Assembly: GCA_039881045.1 (NCBI GenBank)
Contig: JAYWVB010000006.1
Coordinates: 930,001 to 994,000 of the forward strand
Direction: 5' to 3'
Source: Chaetomium olivaceum
Taxonomy: Eukaryota > Ascomycota > Sordariomycetes > Sordariales > Chaetomiaceae
DNA length: 64,000 bases
Below are positions 20,372-29,824 of the stretch, in pieces (positions within the stretch are counted from its first letter, which is position 1; the number at the start of each line of letters is the position of its first letter). Below the pieces are notes generated by a model, which did not search any database, was not told the origin of the DNA, and saw only the letters and a program-made list of their open reading frames with translations. The position numbers were made by a program, and so were the translations under genes.

Positions 20372-22552
20372 GATGGCACGCCTGATGTCCCTGCGAGCCT
20401 CCATACCGGGAGGCGTGCTCCGGATCAGGGATTACCATGGAGACCTAGACAACCCGGTCCTGAAATGCTTCCAACACAAGGTTTACGCCGCGAGAATACC
20501 GAGCCCATCTATGGCTCAAGGCCGTTGAGCTCCTCAACCCCCTTTCAGCGAAACGCTCATCCGGGGCTTTCTCCAGCCTCAAATACACACTTTCTCACCA
20601 CACCCATCACAACAACACCGACCCAGATTTTCAGTCCAGAGCCACCAATACGATCTTCATCCACCTCACCACAAATAAGCACCACTCCACACGCTTCAGA
20701 GCTGAGTGGGGTGAGCCACCCAGCATATTCTCCCAACGACGCTTCGAACCAGGCATCCGCCGGGGATTCACCAGCTTCATCGGAAGGGGGCAATATCCCA
20801 CGTTCTTCGAAACCCAACCCGTCTTCCCAGCCATCCATGTCTGGTGGCCAAATATTGAGGCCGCCCGATGGTCACCAGCACTGGAACAATCCAACATCAC
20901 GACGAGACTTGCCACCGCGGCCGCGGTTAACCAAGCTTGCAGAGATCTTCCGTAACTTCTCGGAGATGCAATCACTCGTTACCTATGTGGAGGCCTGGAG
21001 ACGGGCATCATCTCCGCGACCAACAACCGCGAGAGCCTTGGGATCTACACGGTCAGCTTCTCCCGGTGCTGAATTTCGGACTTCGGTTAGGTCACGTCAC
21101 CAGGATACACGATTGGATCGACTCGAAGCGACTACCCAAACATCGCCCACCCGCGCAGAAGCCTCGCGCCGGCCGCCCCATCAAGTTTCAAGACCCAGAA
21201 AGACATCCATGGGTCGAAGACAAACACGAGAAAGCCGACACGTTGTCCACTATGTCGATGCAGCCACCCAGACATTGCCACTCCCTTCACGTAACTCGAT
21301 GCCGCCACTTCAACGCTCTGGCCGCAAGTCAACGACTGGGAAATCTCCGACACCCAACGATAATGCTGCAGCGCGTCAAGCTTCGGCGGCTTCTCGAGAT
21401 CCCTCTCCCCAGCAGCTTTTGCGGCTGCTCTCGGAGTCACGCTTAGGCAGCCTCTCTACTGGCGCAGGACCCAGTACAGCCGAGAAGCTGAGATACTTCC
21501 AGACCCAACAGCCGTATTTTGAAGAAGTAGAACGTAGAGTGGCGCTTATGGCTTTCGAACAGGCACCACTAGACGAGCTACCACCTGCGGCAGCCCCCGA
21601 TTCAGGAGAGGTTCCAGAAACTGGCCCGCCTCGTTCACCTTTGATAGCACCACCTGAAAACGAAAATTCACACTTTCTTGCTAGACGCATACAATGTCCT
21701 CTTCCGTCCAATGACTATGGCAACACTTCAGATGAACAGTCCCTCCACGAGCCACGACCGCTACGAAGGCTCGATAATCCCATAGGAACCTTAGAAAGGA
21801 TGTCAAGCGAGGATTACCCGGACAACCTGGCGGTTAGTGATAGTGAAGCTATCAACAGATTCTCCGGACCGGGGCACAGGGCTTGGCGCAGCCCAACCGT
21901 TGCTGAAGCGGCCGAACACTCCAGCCTTCCACAAGACGCGCAAGTCACAGACCTTGAATCGGCAATGGACTCAGCCGACACCCACGCGGCAGCCAACTGG
22001 CAGGGTGAACCCTACTGGACTCTCCTGCGCCCGACGGGCGCTACTCGGCAACCGTTCTTCATACCCCCCATGTCGCCGGGTACGTGGCGAAGGGAAATGG
22101 CATCGAGGCGAGCGAGGTCTTCACCAGCCGATGCCAACTCTCGGGGCGATGCCCCCTGGCCCACCCTACGCCCAATAAATACCATCAACCAATCCTTCTT
22201 CATACCCCCTGTGTCGCCGGATACCTGGCGGAGGAAGGTGGCATCCAGATGGCGGAAGCCTAGACGTACCAGACCAAAGAAGACGTTCTTTCGCCCGCGA
22301 CTGGACGCTTCGCCTTGGGCAGCCTACAACTATAGCCATCTCCCGCGGCCTGGCGCATCGAGACTCCTCTCGTCACCGATCAAAATGCCATCCCAATGCC
22401 AGTACCAGCCCCTGCCCCTGCCCCCGCCCCCGTCCCGCAAATCGAAAGACACGACTACTCCAGGACGGCGCCCCCCCGCATACCGTGCCCGGCGAGAGGT
22501 TTATGATCCTCATGTCGAGTTCAGAATCGGACCCGGAGCCTGGCCCGGCTAG
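20372..22552 (+). CDS. Giant locus, Ser/Pro/Arg-rich block (about 700 codons open)
   Basis: Continuously open from just after the TAG at 20369; the first ATG in it is at 20465. Product is rich in Ser, Pro, Thr and Arg and predicted disordered. Two tandem copies of a 33-residue unit are visible: WTLLRPTGATRQPFFIPPMS then PWPTLRPINTINQSFFIPPV, each followed by SP(G/D)TWRR(E/K)(M/V)ASR. A helical patch AEIFRNFSEMQSLVTYVEAW lies near codon 165. The end is Pro- and Arg-rich. The frame passes a C7 tract near 22475; with one C fewer it would run straight into the next block. Confidence 0.55.
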   Translation, partial: DGTPDVPASLHTGRRAPDQGLPWRPRQPGPEMLPTQGLRRENTEPIYGSRPLSSSTPFQRNAHPGLSPASNTHFLTTPITTTPTQIFSPEPPIRSSSTSPQISTTPHASELSGVSHPAYSPNDASNQASAGDSPASSEGGNIPRSSKPNPSSQPSMSGGQILRPPDGHQHWNNPTSRRDLPPRPRLTKLAEIFRNFSEMQSLVTYVEAWRRASSPRPTTARALGSTRSASPGAEFRTSVRSRHQDTRLDRLEATTQTSPTRAEASRRPPHQVSRPRKTSMGRRQTRESRHVVHYVDAATQTLPLPSRNSMPPLQRSGRKSTTGKSPTPNDNAAARQASAASRDPSPQQLLRLLSESRLGSLSTGAGPSTAEKLRYFQTQQPYFEEVERRVALMAFEQAPLDELPPAAAPDSGEVPETGPPRSPLIAPPENENSHFLARRIQCPLPSNDYGNTSDEQSLHEPRPLRRLDNPIGTLERMSSEDYPDNLAVSDSEAINRFSGPGHRAWRSPTVAEAAEHSSLPQDAQVTDLESAMDSADTHAAANWQGEPYWTLLRPTGATRQPFFIPPMSPGTWRREMASRRARSSPADANSRGDAPWPTLRPINTINQSFFIPPVSPDTWRRKVASRWRKPRRTRPKKTFFRPRLDASPWAAYNYSHLPRPGASRLLSSPIKMPSQCQYQPLPLPPPPSRKSKDTTTPGRRPPAYRARREVYDPHVEFRIGPGAWPG

Positions 22553-23543
22553 AGCGGGCTCGAGGAACCCACCTGCCGCATCAAAGAAGATGGTCCAACA
22601 AGAAAAGTTGGATCTACGGCGATATTCTTCGGGGTCGAGACATCGCGGCGGTGGTGGGAGGCATCAAAGGAGAGGCCGAGGTGCAGGCAGATCTTCGGGG
22701 AGTTGGAAGTCGAAGGCGACACGCGATTTTGCCATGGATAACTGGTTGGTGGAGAGGCAACACGAGATGAGGCGCTGGATGGACTCGTGGCGTGCGGATA
22801 ACAACTTTAAAGGGTCAGAGCAGCACAGCCAGTCGGAGTGGTACGTTGGCCAGCCACCGCCCTTTGACCCCCGGAGGGATGGAGAATTCCAGAAGTATTG
22901 CGGGTCCGAGCAGCAACTAGACCGGCACGCACAACCGGAGGAGTGCCCGGAGCCGGCGTGGTTCCCGGACTCGTTGCATTTTGCAGAGCCAGAGCCGGAA
23001 CCGGAACCGGAGCAGGACACAGCGCCGGAACATTACGCAGAGCCGGAGCCAGAGCCAGTGCAGTACACAGAACACGAACCAGAGCAGGAGCAATACACAG
23101 AGTCGGAGCTGAAGTCGGGGCACTATGCAGAACTGGAGCCAGAGCATTACATGGAACCGGAGCAGTACCTAGAGCCGGAACACGACGCAGAGCTGGATCT
23201 GGAGCTGGAACCAGAACAGCACACAAAGCCAGAAAGTTCTGTCGACCCTGAGCAACCAAAACTGGCATCCCACATGCTCGCAGAACTACCAACAGGGACG
23301 GGCGAAGATCAGAGTCAGGTTCAGGAAATCGAAGAACCGGCCGAGGAAAGTACGCCAGGCCCATCCAATACGGTGACCGAACAACACCCACCATTGGAAC
23401 AAAAAATGGATTCCTCGACTGGTGTGTCTGGAGTCACAGATAAAACCCAGCACCCACAGCCACCTCCGCAGCCCGATCAAAAAAGCGGGATCGACTGGGC
23501 CGAGTCCTCAGACGAAGACCCTGAGACTGGATTCTCCGAGTAG
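22485..23543 (+). CDS. Giant locus, Glu-Pro-Tyr repeat block
   Basis: Open frame overlapping the previous block by 68 nt; the first ATG is at about 22503 (MILMSSSESDPEPGPARAG). A basic Gly/Arg stretch (RHRGGGGRHQRRGRGAGRSS) is followed by an aromatic-charged segment MDNWLVERQHEMRRWMDSW. Residues from about 22985 to 23235 are an acidic tandem repeat built from EPE, EQYTE, EHYAE and EHYMEPE units. It ends SSDEDPETGFSE at TAG 23541-23543; the same frame then stays open for another 1.5 kb. Confidence 0.5.
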   Translation: MPGERFMILMSSSESDPEPGPARAGSRNPPAASKKMVQQEKLDLRRYSSGSRHRGGGGRHQRRGRGAGRSSGSWKSKATRDFAMDNWLVERQHEMRRWMDSWRADNNFKGSEQHSQSEWYVGQPPPFDPRRDGEFQKYCGSEQQLDRHAQPEECPEPAWFPDSLHFAEPEPEPEPEQDTAPEHYAEPEPEPVQYTEHEPEQEQYTESELKSGHYAELEPEHYMEPEQYLEPEHDAELDLELEPEQHTKPESSVDPEQPKLASHMLAELPTGTGEDQSQVQEIEEPAEESTPGPSNTVTEQHPPLEQKMDSSTGVSGVTDKTQHPQPPPQPDQKSGIDWAESSDEDPETGFSE

Positions 23544-25043
23544 AAAGCGAGGAATCTGCCCCAGAACCAGCCCCCGACCCAGAATCTGGCGCCAAAAACA
23601 CCTGTAGCGCCATGGAAATCTGTAGCGTTCGGGAAATCTGCAACCTCAGCACAACCTGTGAAGGCGGCGAAGCCTACTAATCTCGAAAAGCCGGCGGAAC
23701 TAAAAGTCCCCTTGATGAAACTAAAGCCACGGCAACCAGCTTCGGTTTCAACTCCAACCCCAGGGCCAGAGTTGGCCCCGGCTTGGGCCCCTGCTCCGGT
23801 CCCGTCCCCGCCTCCGTCTCTACCTCCGGCTCCCACTCCAGCTGCTTTCGGAACGAAACTATGGAGCCACATCGTTCGAGGGGGAGCAAAAGCCGACGTA
23901 ACACCGGAACGAAAGCAGGGCGGTCCGGCAGCACCCGTTTACCAGCCAAAGACTGCATGGGCGCAGGGGCCTCCGCGTCCGGGCCGCGCTCGACCTCCTG
24001 TCCTCCGAGAGGACGATTTCCCAGCAACCCTGTCCGAGAAGGCAAAGGGGAAGCGGCCGGACTATTCGGATCAGAAGAAATCTCAGGCGCCAGAGCAAAC
24101 CAAGAAACTGTCTTTGGCAAAGAGGAAGCAACCGGTCGCGCAGAATACCTATAACGCCCTGGAGGAGCTTGTCGAGCAGCCCAAGGATGAGTCAGGAAAC
24201 CCAGGATTGTCGCAGGATAACAGATTGGCGGGTGGCTGGAGGGTGCAGAAGAAGGGTCGGGGCGGCGGTTTGGCGAAGGGCGCTGCCTGGGAGACTGGGA
24301 AGCTACGGCAGGCCGACGAGGGCATAAGCTCGGAGAAGAAGGCACCGGCTGAAGAACCCGCGGAATCGGCAGAGCAAGATGAAGATTATAGTTTAGGGAT
24401 GGGCCCAGTTCAGGAGTTTGAGGAACGCGAGGAGAAGGTCGCAAAGGATGGTGACGGCGACAGCTCAGACCAAAAGCCCGAGGAGAAGCCCACAACATCT
24501 GACGAGGGCGGCAACTCTACGGTGGTCCCGGCTGAAGAACTCGAGAAGTCCACGAAGAATGATGAGGACAACAACTCTACGACGGTCCCAGTTGAAGGAT
24601 TTGAGGAAAAGTCCACAGAGGATGATGATGGCGACAAGTCGGTTCCACAGTCCGAGGAGGAGCCTGCGAAGCATGACGAGGTCGAGAGTTCTACACAAGC
24701 CCCGGTTCTAGGATCCGAGGCGAAGCCCGCAGAGAATGACCAGGGCGATGAGTTGAATAAGAAAACTGAAAAGCAACCCACGAAACATGGTGAGGACAAC
24801 AATCCAACCGAAGCTGTTCCAGACCTTGACGCAACAAAGCAGCGCGGTGAGAATGGCAACTCTGCAAAAGCCTCGACCCAAGACCTTGATCCGACAGAGC
24901 AGCGCAGTGAGGGCGAGACTACCGAGAAGACGATACCTGCCATTGTCCCAGTGAACCAAACCGGTAAAACGACCCGCACCCGCCGCAAGAAAGCTGGCAA
25001 GAAGAAGAGCAAAGCCAAAAAAAGGCGGCCGAGCAAGCCCTAG
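23544..25043 (+). CDS. Giant locus, Lys/Glu-rich block with 25-residue acidic repeats
   Basis: Same frame as the previous block after one TAG; first ATG at 23658. It starts with Pro/Ala/Pro-Thr runs, then a basic part with AKGKRPDYSDQKK and KKLSLAKRKQP. Between about 24430 and 24950 there are degenerate repeats of 24-27 residues (units with EEKPTTSDEGGNST, ELEKSTKNDEDNNST, FEEKSTEDDDGD, EEEPAKHDEVESST). The C terminus is strongly basic, TRTRRKKAGKKKSKAKK, before the stop at 25041. The A7 tract at about 25017-25023 is the point where a one-base slip continues into the next block as KAAEQALARPASP. Confidence 0.5.
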   Translation, partial: KARNLPQNQPPTQNLAPKTPVAPWKSVAFGKSATSAQPVKAAKPTNLEKPAELKVPLMKLKPRQPASVSTPTPGPELAPAWAPAPVPSPPPSLPPAPTPAAFGTKLWSHIVRGGAKADVTPERKQGGPAAPVYQPKTAWAQGPPRPGRARPPVLREDDFPATLSEKAKGKRPDYSDQKKSQAPEQTKKLSLAKRKQPVAQNTYNALEELVEQPKDESGNPGLSQDNRLAGGWRVQKKGRGGGLAKGAAWETGKLRQADEGISSEKKAPAEEPAESAEQDEDYSLGMGPVQEFEEREEKVAKDGDGDSSDQKPEEKPTTSDEGGNSTVVPAEELEKSTKNDEDNNSTTVPVEGFEEKSTEDDDGDKSVPQSEEEPAKHDEVESSTQAPVLGSEAKPAENDQGDELNKKTEKQPTKHGEDNNPTEAVPDLDATKQRGENGNSAKASTQDLDPTEQRSEGETTEKTIPAIVPVNQTGKTTRTRRKKAGKKKSKAKKRRPSKP

Positions 25044-26445
25044 CACGCCCTGCGTCACCCGTCTCACCCAGCGCATCCAGCGTGACCCTCGGCCGCGAAA
25101 GCCCAATAATATTCACCCCCGAGGAAACCCCACCAGACACCATTATCATCACCATGACCGAGCAGCTACCCGCGGTCCCCGAAGATATCCCGCTTCTCCC
25201 CCCACTACCGGAGTCATCATCATCGTCACCAACACGGTCATCGCTATCCTTACTCCCCCCACTACCAGAATCATCCCCATCAACACCCACACTCTTGTCG
25301 CTATCGTTACTTCCCCCACTGCCGGCCCCATCGTCATCATCATCATCGTCACCAACACAAACCCCCCTACCGCCGCCATCCAAAAAAGCAAAGAAAAGAC
25401 GGACCCGCCAGCAGCCAGCAGAACAACCAACCCAACAACCAAATATACCCCAACCATCACCACCACCACCGCCGCCGCCCGCATGCCGCGTCCGCCTCTC
25501 CAAAGCCGACCTCACCACCATCGCCCGCCGCGGCAGCCTCATGTTTGACGCCGTACGCGTCGGCCCGCACGCGCGCCTGACACCGCCACCACCACCACCA
25601 CCACCACCAATGCCTACACCGCAGGTTGTGGGCAAAGGCAAAGGCAGGAATGGGCGTGGCGGCAGCAGGGACGAGGAGATGGTGGTCTGGCGGTGGACGC
25701 CGCCGCGGCACATGCGCTTTGAACAGCTGGAGCGGATTATGGCCGGGGATGGGATGGTTGCGCAGGCGGTGGTTGGCTTTGCGGGGTATGGGCGGGGGGC
25801 GGGGTATGGGGGGGGGATGGTGTGGAGGGGGTATTATGGTGGTGGTGGTGTTTTGGAAGGGGGTTGTGGTGGTGCTTTGGCGGGTGATTGTGGTGGTGTT
25901 TTGGAAAGGGATGGGGGTGGAGATGGGGGTATGGAGTCGAGTGGGAGTTCGAGTGGGAGTTCGGACGAAAGTTTGGATGGGGGTTCAGGGGAGGAGGATG
26001 GTGATGAGAATGGTCAGGGTGGGGTTAGTGATGAGGATGAGGATGGGGATGGGAATGATGGAGGTGGTGAGGGGAATGATGCGGGTGATGATGATGGGGG
26101 TCGTGGTGGCAGCCAAGAGAAGGGGGTGGTCAGAATGAAGTTCGGGGCATGGGTGGGGAAAAGGAGAAAGGGGAGAAGAAGCGTGAAGGGGATGATGAAA
26201 TGAAGGGTGCAAAAGATGGAAAGAGGGAGGCTGCCGGAAAGAAGGAAAAAGCCAGCGAGACGGAGACGGTGAATGTTTCTTTTCTGGCCCGGGTCAGGGG
26301 GCAGACGGAGGCACTGGTCGAGAGGTTTGTCCCGGCGGGGATGGGATTGACGCGCGAAGAGTGGAGGGCGAGGGTCAGAGAAGCGTGGTTTACGATGCTG
26401 GAGATGGAGGATGGTGGAAGTAAAGGGTTATTAGGAGGAGCATAA
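25022..26445 (+). CDS. Giant locus, C-terminal block: Pro/Ser runs, Gly-rich, conserved-looking end
   Basis: Frame open 25022-26203 (first start-like codon 25082) with three LPPLPESS units, long Pro runs, an Arg/Lys cluster KKAKKRRTRQQ, a folded-looking part VRLSKADLTTIARRGSLMFD and WRWTPPRHMRFEQLERIM, then Gly- and Asp/Glu-rich runs. After a purine tract near 26150-26165 a second frame to 26445 carries the most protein-like end: VNVSFLARVRGQTEALVERF and MGLTREEWRARVREAWFTML. Long Gly and Asp runs are in the DNA as GGT/GAT microsatellites. Confidence 0.5.
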
Positions 26446-29097
26446 CTTTTCACGTTGTTTGTTTGTCAGTAAGGTAATCCATAGCGGAGCTAGACTTACA
26501 GATATCACATTCAGGGGTTTGTTTACTTTGGGGTTGCTTACACATACATGACAAGGTGAGTGGGTGAGGTACGGAAACGGGATAAAGGTTCCCAACTCTT
26601 GGTAAACTTGTTAAGCTAAGGCATGCATGATAGATGTGCACAGTACAGTACACATCGCTTTTAATCTCACCCTCACTAACCCAGACTTGCCCATCTCGAA
26701 GTAGCCATACGCTAAACCCCCCTCGAACCCCCTGCTAGTGTTGAGACTTGGAGAGTTGATCGCACACACCCCTGCCCGTGACCGATGACGTCGCGGGGTA
26801 ACATGCACGACATTTTCAGGAAGAAACGCGGGGTTGTGGAGAATTCGAGATCTCCCTCCCCCCTCAGCTTGCTTTGCTTTGAGAAGCGAGGCGAGACAAG
26901 CCCTAAGAATGCAGAGCGAAGAGAAGCGATTACGTCAAAACCAACCACTGCCTACCTCTCGAGACACATTACGGCAAGAATATCCAAAAGCAGCAATCCG
27001 GCTGTTTGCCAGGTTATTCCTAGAGGTTGGCTGGCAGGGAGGAGGGAGGGGGAGGGGAAGAACGAGGAACCAAATCAAACCCAACCAAACCAAGCCAAAC
27101 TAAAGGAGGAGGAGGAGAACGGCGGGCCGGAGCTGGCCGCTCTGCCATGCCCCGCCCGACCGTTCGTTCGTTCGTTCAGCCGAGCCGCTGCGAGCCTTGT
27201 TGGGTCGGGTTTCTTTTCCAGGTTTTTGACCCCGCGCTTCCCGCCAAAACTGATGAAAGTCCAGAAACCCCGCTCTCACCCGCCTGCCCGCCCCAATTGG
27301 GGTTTGGTCTGCTTTGGCTCTTCCCAGCCCAGTCTAAATCTCAGTCTAAGTCTAAGTCTGGGGGGGGGGGGGGGGGCGTGGCGCTTGGGGATCGACGCTG
27401 CACAGCTGTGTGCAGTGCAGATGGGACTACCTAGGTAAGGTAAGGTAGTGCAGTGTGGTGTAGTTAACGCTCACCCCCGGGCAGCTGAGGTCGACTCGGC
27501 GCTTGGGCAGGTATGGTATGGTTTGTACAGCACACATAAATGTGAATAGTGGTGAGCAGGTGAGGAGTCAGGTGTGCATACACAGTAGTGTGTTGTATGT
27601 ATGTACGCTCTCTCGCCCGCGGCTAAACCACCGATCTCCCTTCCCAGCTGACACGATCGATCTCTGTTGCAGCCGATGTGGAGATGCGAGACAGGGTCCG
27701 ATGCCGGTTCTGCTGCCCCCCCGAGACATCCGCGGATACTGTGTGCACTACTTTCCAGGTTGTAGTGTGGTGTAAGTAAAGAAGGTCACGGCCAGGTCGG
27801 ATCGGTAGGTTGTCTAGACGCGCGTAGCTGCGACTGTAACGGTTGTGCGGCCGGTGAAGGTGGTGAAGGGTTTGGGGGTGGCGGGCACTGTGTGAGGGAT
27901 ACGGTACGGCGCTGACGGAGAGAAGAAGGTTCGGAATCGAAGGTTCGGAGGAGACGGGCGTTCGGTTCGGGGGGGTTGGCGTCGCAGTTCTGGCTGGAAT
28001 CCGTTAGCTGGGTCGCGCTAGAACTATTCAATGGGGGCTAGTGTTCAAGTGGTTACCTTGAGGTAGGGGGTGTGGGATTAGGAAAGCGATGGGGGATGGT
28101 GATGGGATGCGATGCGATGCGACTCTGTTTGACTTGGGGTGGAAACAGCCACACCATCTCAACTCCCAACCCGCCTACGTTGCTGCTGCGCCCGACGGCC
28201 GGTAGGCGCAGAGGAGCGAGAAGAGTGAGATCAAGCTCGCCAAGTGGATTGCGCACCACCGAGATTCGCTAGAGGGGGGTGACGCCACACCGTCATAACT
28301 AAAAATAATTGGACGCAAGCAATGGGATGCTTGCAACCCTCGTGGTATTTGAGGTGGCATTCTGGGAGCCTGATTGTTGGCCTGCAGGCTGGTTGGGGGG
28401 GAGGGCTTTGGGCTGCGCTGTATTTCTCCCTTCTGGAAAGAATGAGCTGAGAGAGGCCCATGAGTGGCATGAGGGGCAGGTGAACAGTCCTAAAGCGGCA
28501 AAGGTGTGAACACCAGTATGCCCTGTGCCGAGACCTCATCACTGTGACACAGGGTCTAGCACAGCGCCCTGATTGGACCCTTATTTTCAATGCTGCACTG
28601 CTGCACGCAATTGCAGATGGTTAGCCGCCCGCACGACCTGCCCACCGAGCCACACCAACACTTGCGAAAGGACATCCAATGTATCCATATCCAGACATAA
28701 GCTATTGATGGTGCGCTAATATATTTCAGATAGGGTGGATGACCACTTGAGGACGACAGTTTGCGAGAATTCACATGGCGGTCGATGTTGGTAACGTTGA
28801 TGTTGAGCAAGATGGAGATGAATGGATTGAGGTACTTCGTAAATCATGGATCATGGTTGGTTGGTTACCTAAGAAATAAACGAAATGCTCTAGAATAATA
28901 AAAGAGTCAATTCTCTAGAGGCTATCGCTATGTAGGTACCTACTTACTTATCTGACTTTACTACGAGAACAAATCCCACCTTTTACAGTTCGGTATCTAC
29001 TCTACCTAATGTTGGAACTAACCCAAGCTTAACAGTTAAACCCTTACCTTATCCTCCTCTTTTTAATGTTGGAACTTTCGACGGCAAAGCCCGGGGT
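26446..29097. other. Gene-poor region
   Basis: About 2.65 kb without a supported gene. It contains a GTTCGTTCGTTC repeat (about 27163-27177), repeated TCTAAGTCTAAG, a 17-G run, a CCTAGGTAAGGTAAGG word (27429-27448) and many short frames lacking motifs. Confidence 0.45.
27360..27376. repeat. Poly-G run of 17
   Basis: Seventeen consecutive G, preceded by repeats of TCTAAG. A potential G-quadruplex-forming tract and a likely assembly weak point. Confidence 0.85.
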
Positions 29098-29824
29098 TTA
29101 AACGATATTGACCTTCTCAAAGACAGTTAGCAAGTCGTTTTCGGGAGACTCACCTTGGAATCCATCCACCGTGAAACAGCCATCGGTCATGAGATAAGTA
29201 CCCCCGATCTTGGATAACCTCCACAACTCATCCTTGCTTTGCCCCTTGATGCTCATGCACCCCGAACATAAGAAGAACACCTCCATCCAGATATCATTCT
29301 TCAGCAGCAGACTCACACTCGCCCATGTGAAGATGGAGGCAGGCAGCGGCCACTTGGCCGCGAGCGTCTCCATCCACAACAAGCAATTATCCACCGATGC
29401 TGAAGCCATGTCACCTGGTACCTTGAAAAAGTCGGGTTCGCAAAACGCCGGGATGCACCAGTAGAACACATCGTCGAGCGTGTTGAGGTACCCCGCCAGG
29501 AGGTCCATCTTGTGCCGGGGGCAGACGGCCGTGTTGGCGACCACCAGGCCCACGAGGTAGAAGTTGCGGACCGGGTTGAGAGATCGTCGAGGCCATAGTA
29601 GGGGACCATCGAGGTGATTGTTGCCCAGTCGATGGTGGGGCAGTCACCGTGGTCGTCCTCGCCGTGGGAGTCCATCAGGTCTGGACCGCTGTCATCCACG
29701 CTGTGAGAATGCATCGTGTCGGCGCCCTGTTGCTGTGAGTGAGTAGTGGGTGCTGGCCTACCTGTGTCCTGGTCAGTGTCTTGGAACTGGAGATTCGGTT
29801 GGGTAATCCCAGGGCAGTAGACAT
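29098..29824 (-). CDS. Orphan gene, disrupted by a TC-repeat frameshift
   Basis: Proposed exon 1 29762..29824 (MSTALGLPNRISSSKTLTRT), a very short 35-nt GT-AG intron, then exon 2 from 29726 (GADTMHSHSVDDSGPDLMDS). At about 29585-29590 the frame changes inside GATCTCTCAAC. Removing one TC would give GLDDLNPVRNFYLVGLVVAN, followed by a clean frame to 29098 with MDLLAGYLNTLDDVFYWCIP, LLWMETLAAKWPLP and MEVFFLCSGCMSI. No splice site pair rescues it. Upstream, CATATATATG resembles a TATA box overlapping the start. Family not recognised; rich in aromatic residues and Cys, likely folded. Confidence 0.45.

Larger units (their letters stand above)
19325..26445 (+). other. Giant low-complexity orphan locus with repeated frame changes
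   Basis: About 7.1 kb in which one strand is open almost throughout, but in changing frames. Blocks: 19325-19823, 19853-20371, 20298-20528, 20372-22552, 22485-23543, 23544-25043, 25022-26203 and 26149-26445. Neighbouring blocks overlap or abut, leaving no room for promoters or UTRs, so the simplest reading is one gene for a protein of about 2,200 residues. Breaks fall at a C7 tract (about 22471-22477), an in-frame TAG (23541-23543), an A7 tract (about 25017-25023) and a purine run (about 26150-26165). No domain recognised. Individual blocks are listed below. Confidence 0.6.

Noticed and set aside
23677..24498. 273-codon reverse frame
   Set aside because: Antisense to the Lys/Glu-rich block of the giant locus; no motif and Pro/Ser-biased composition.
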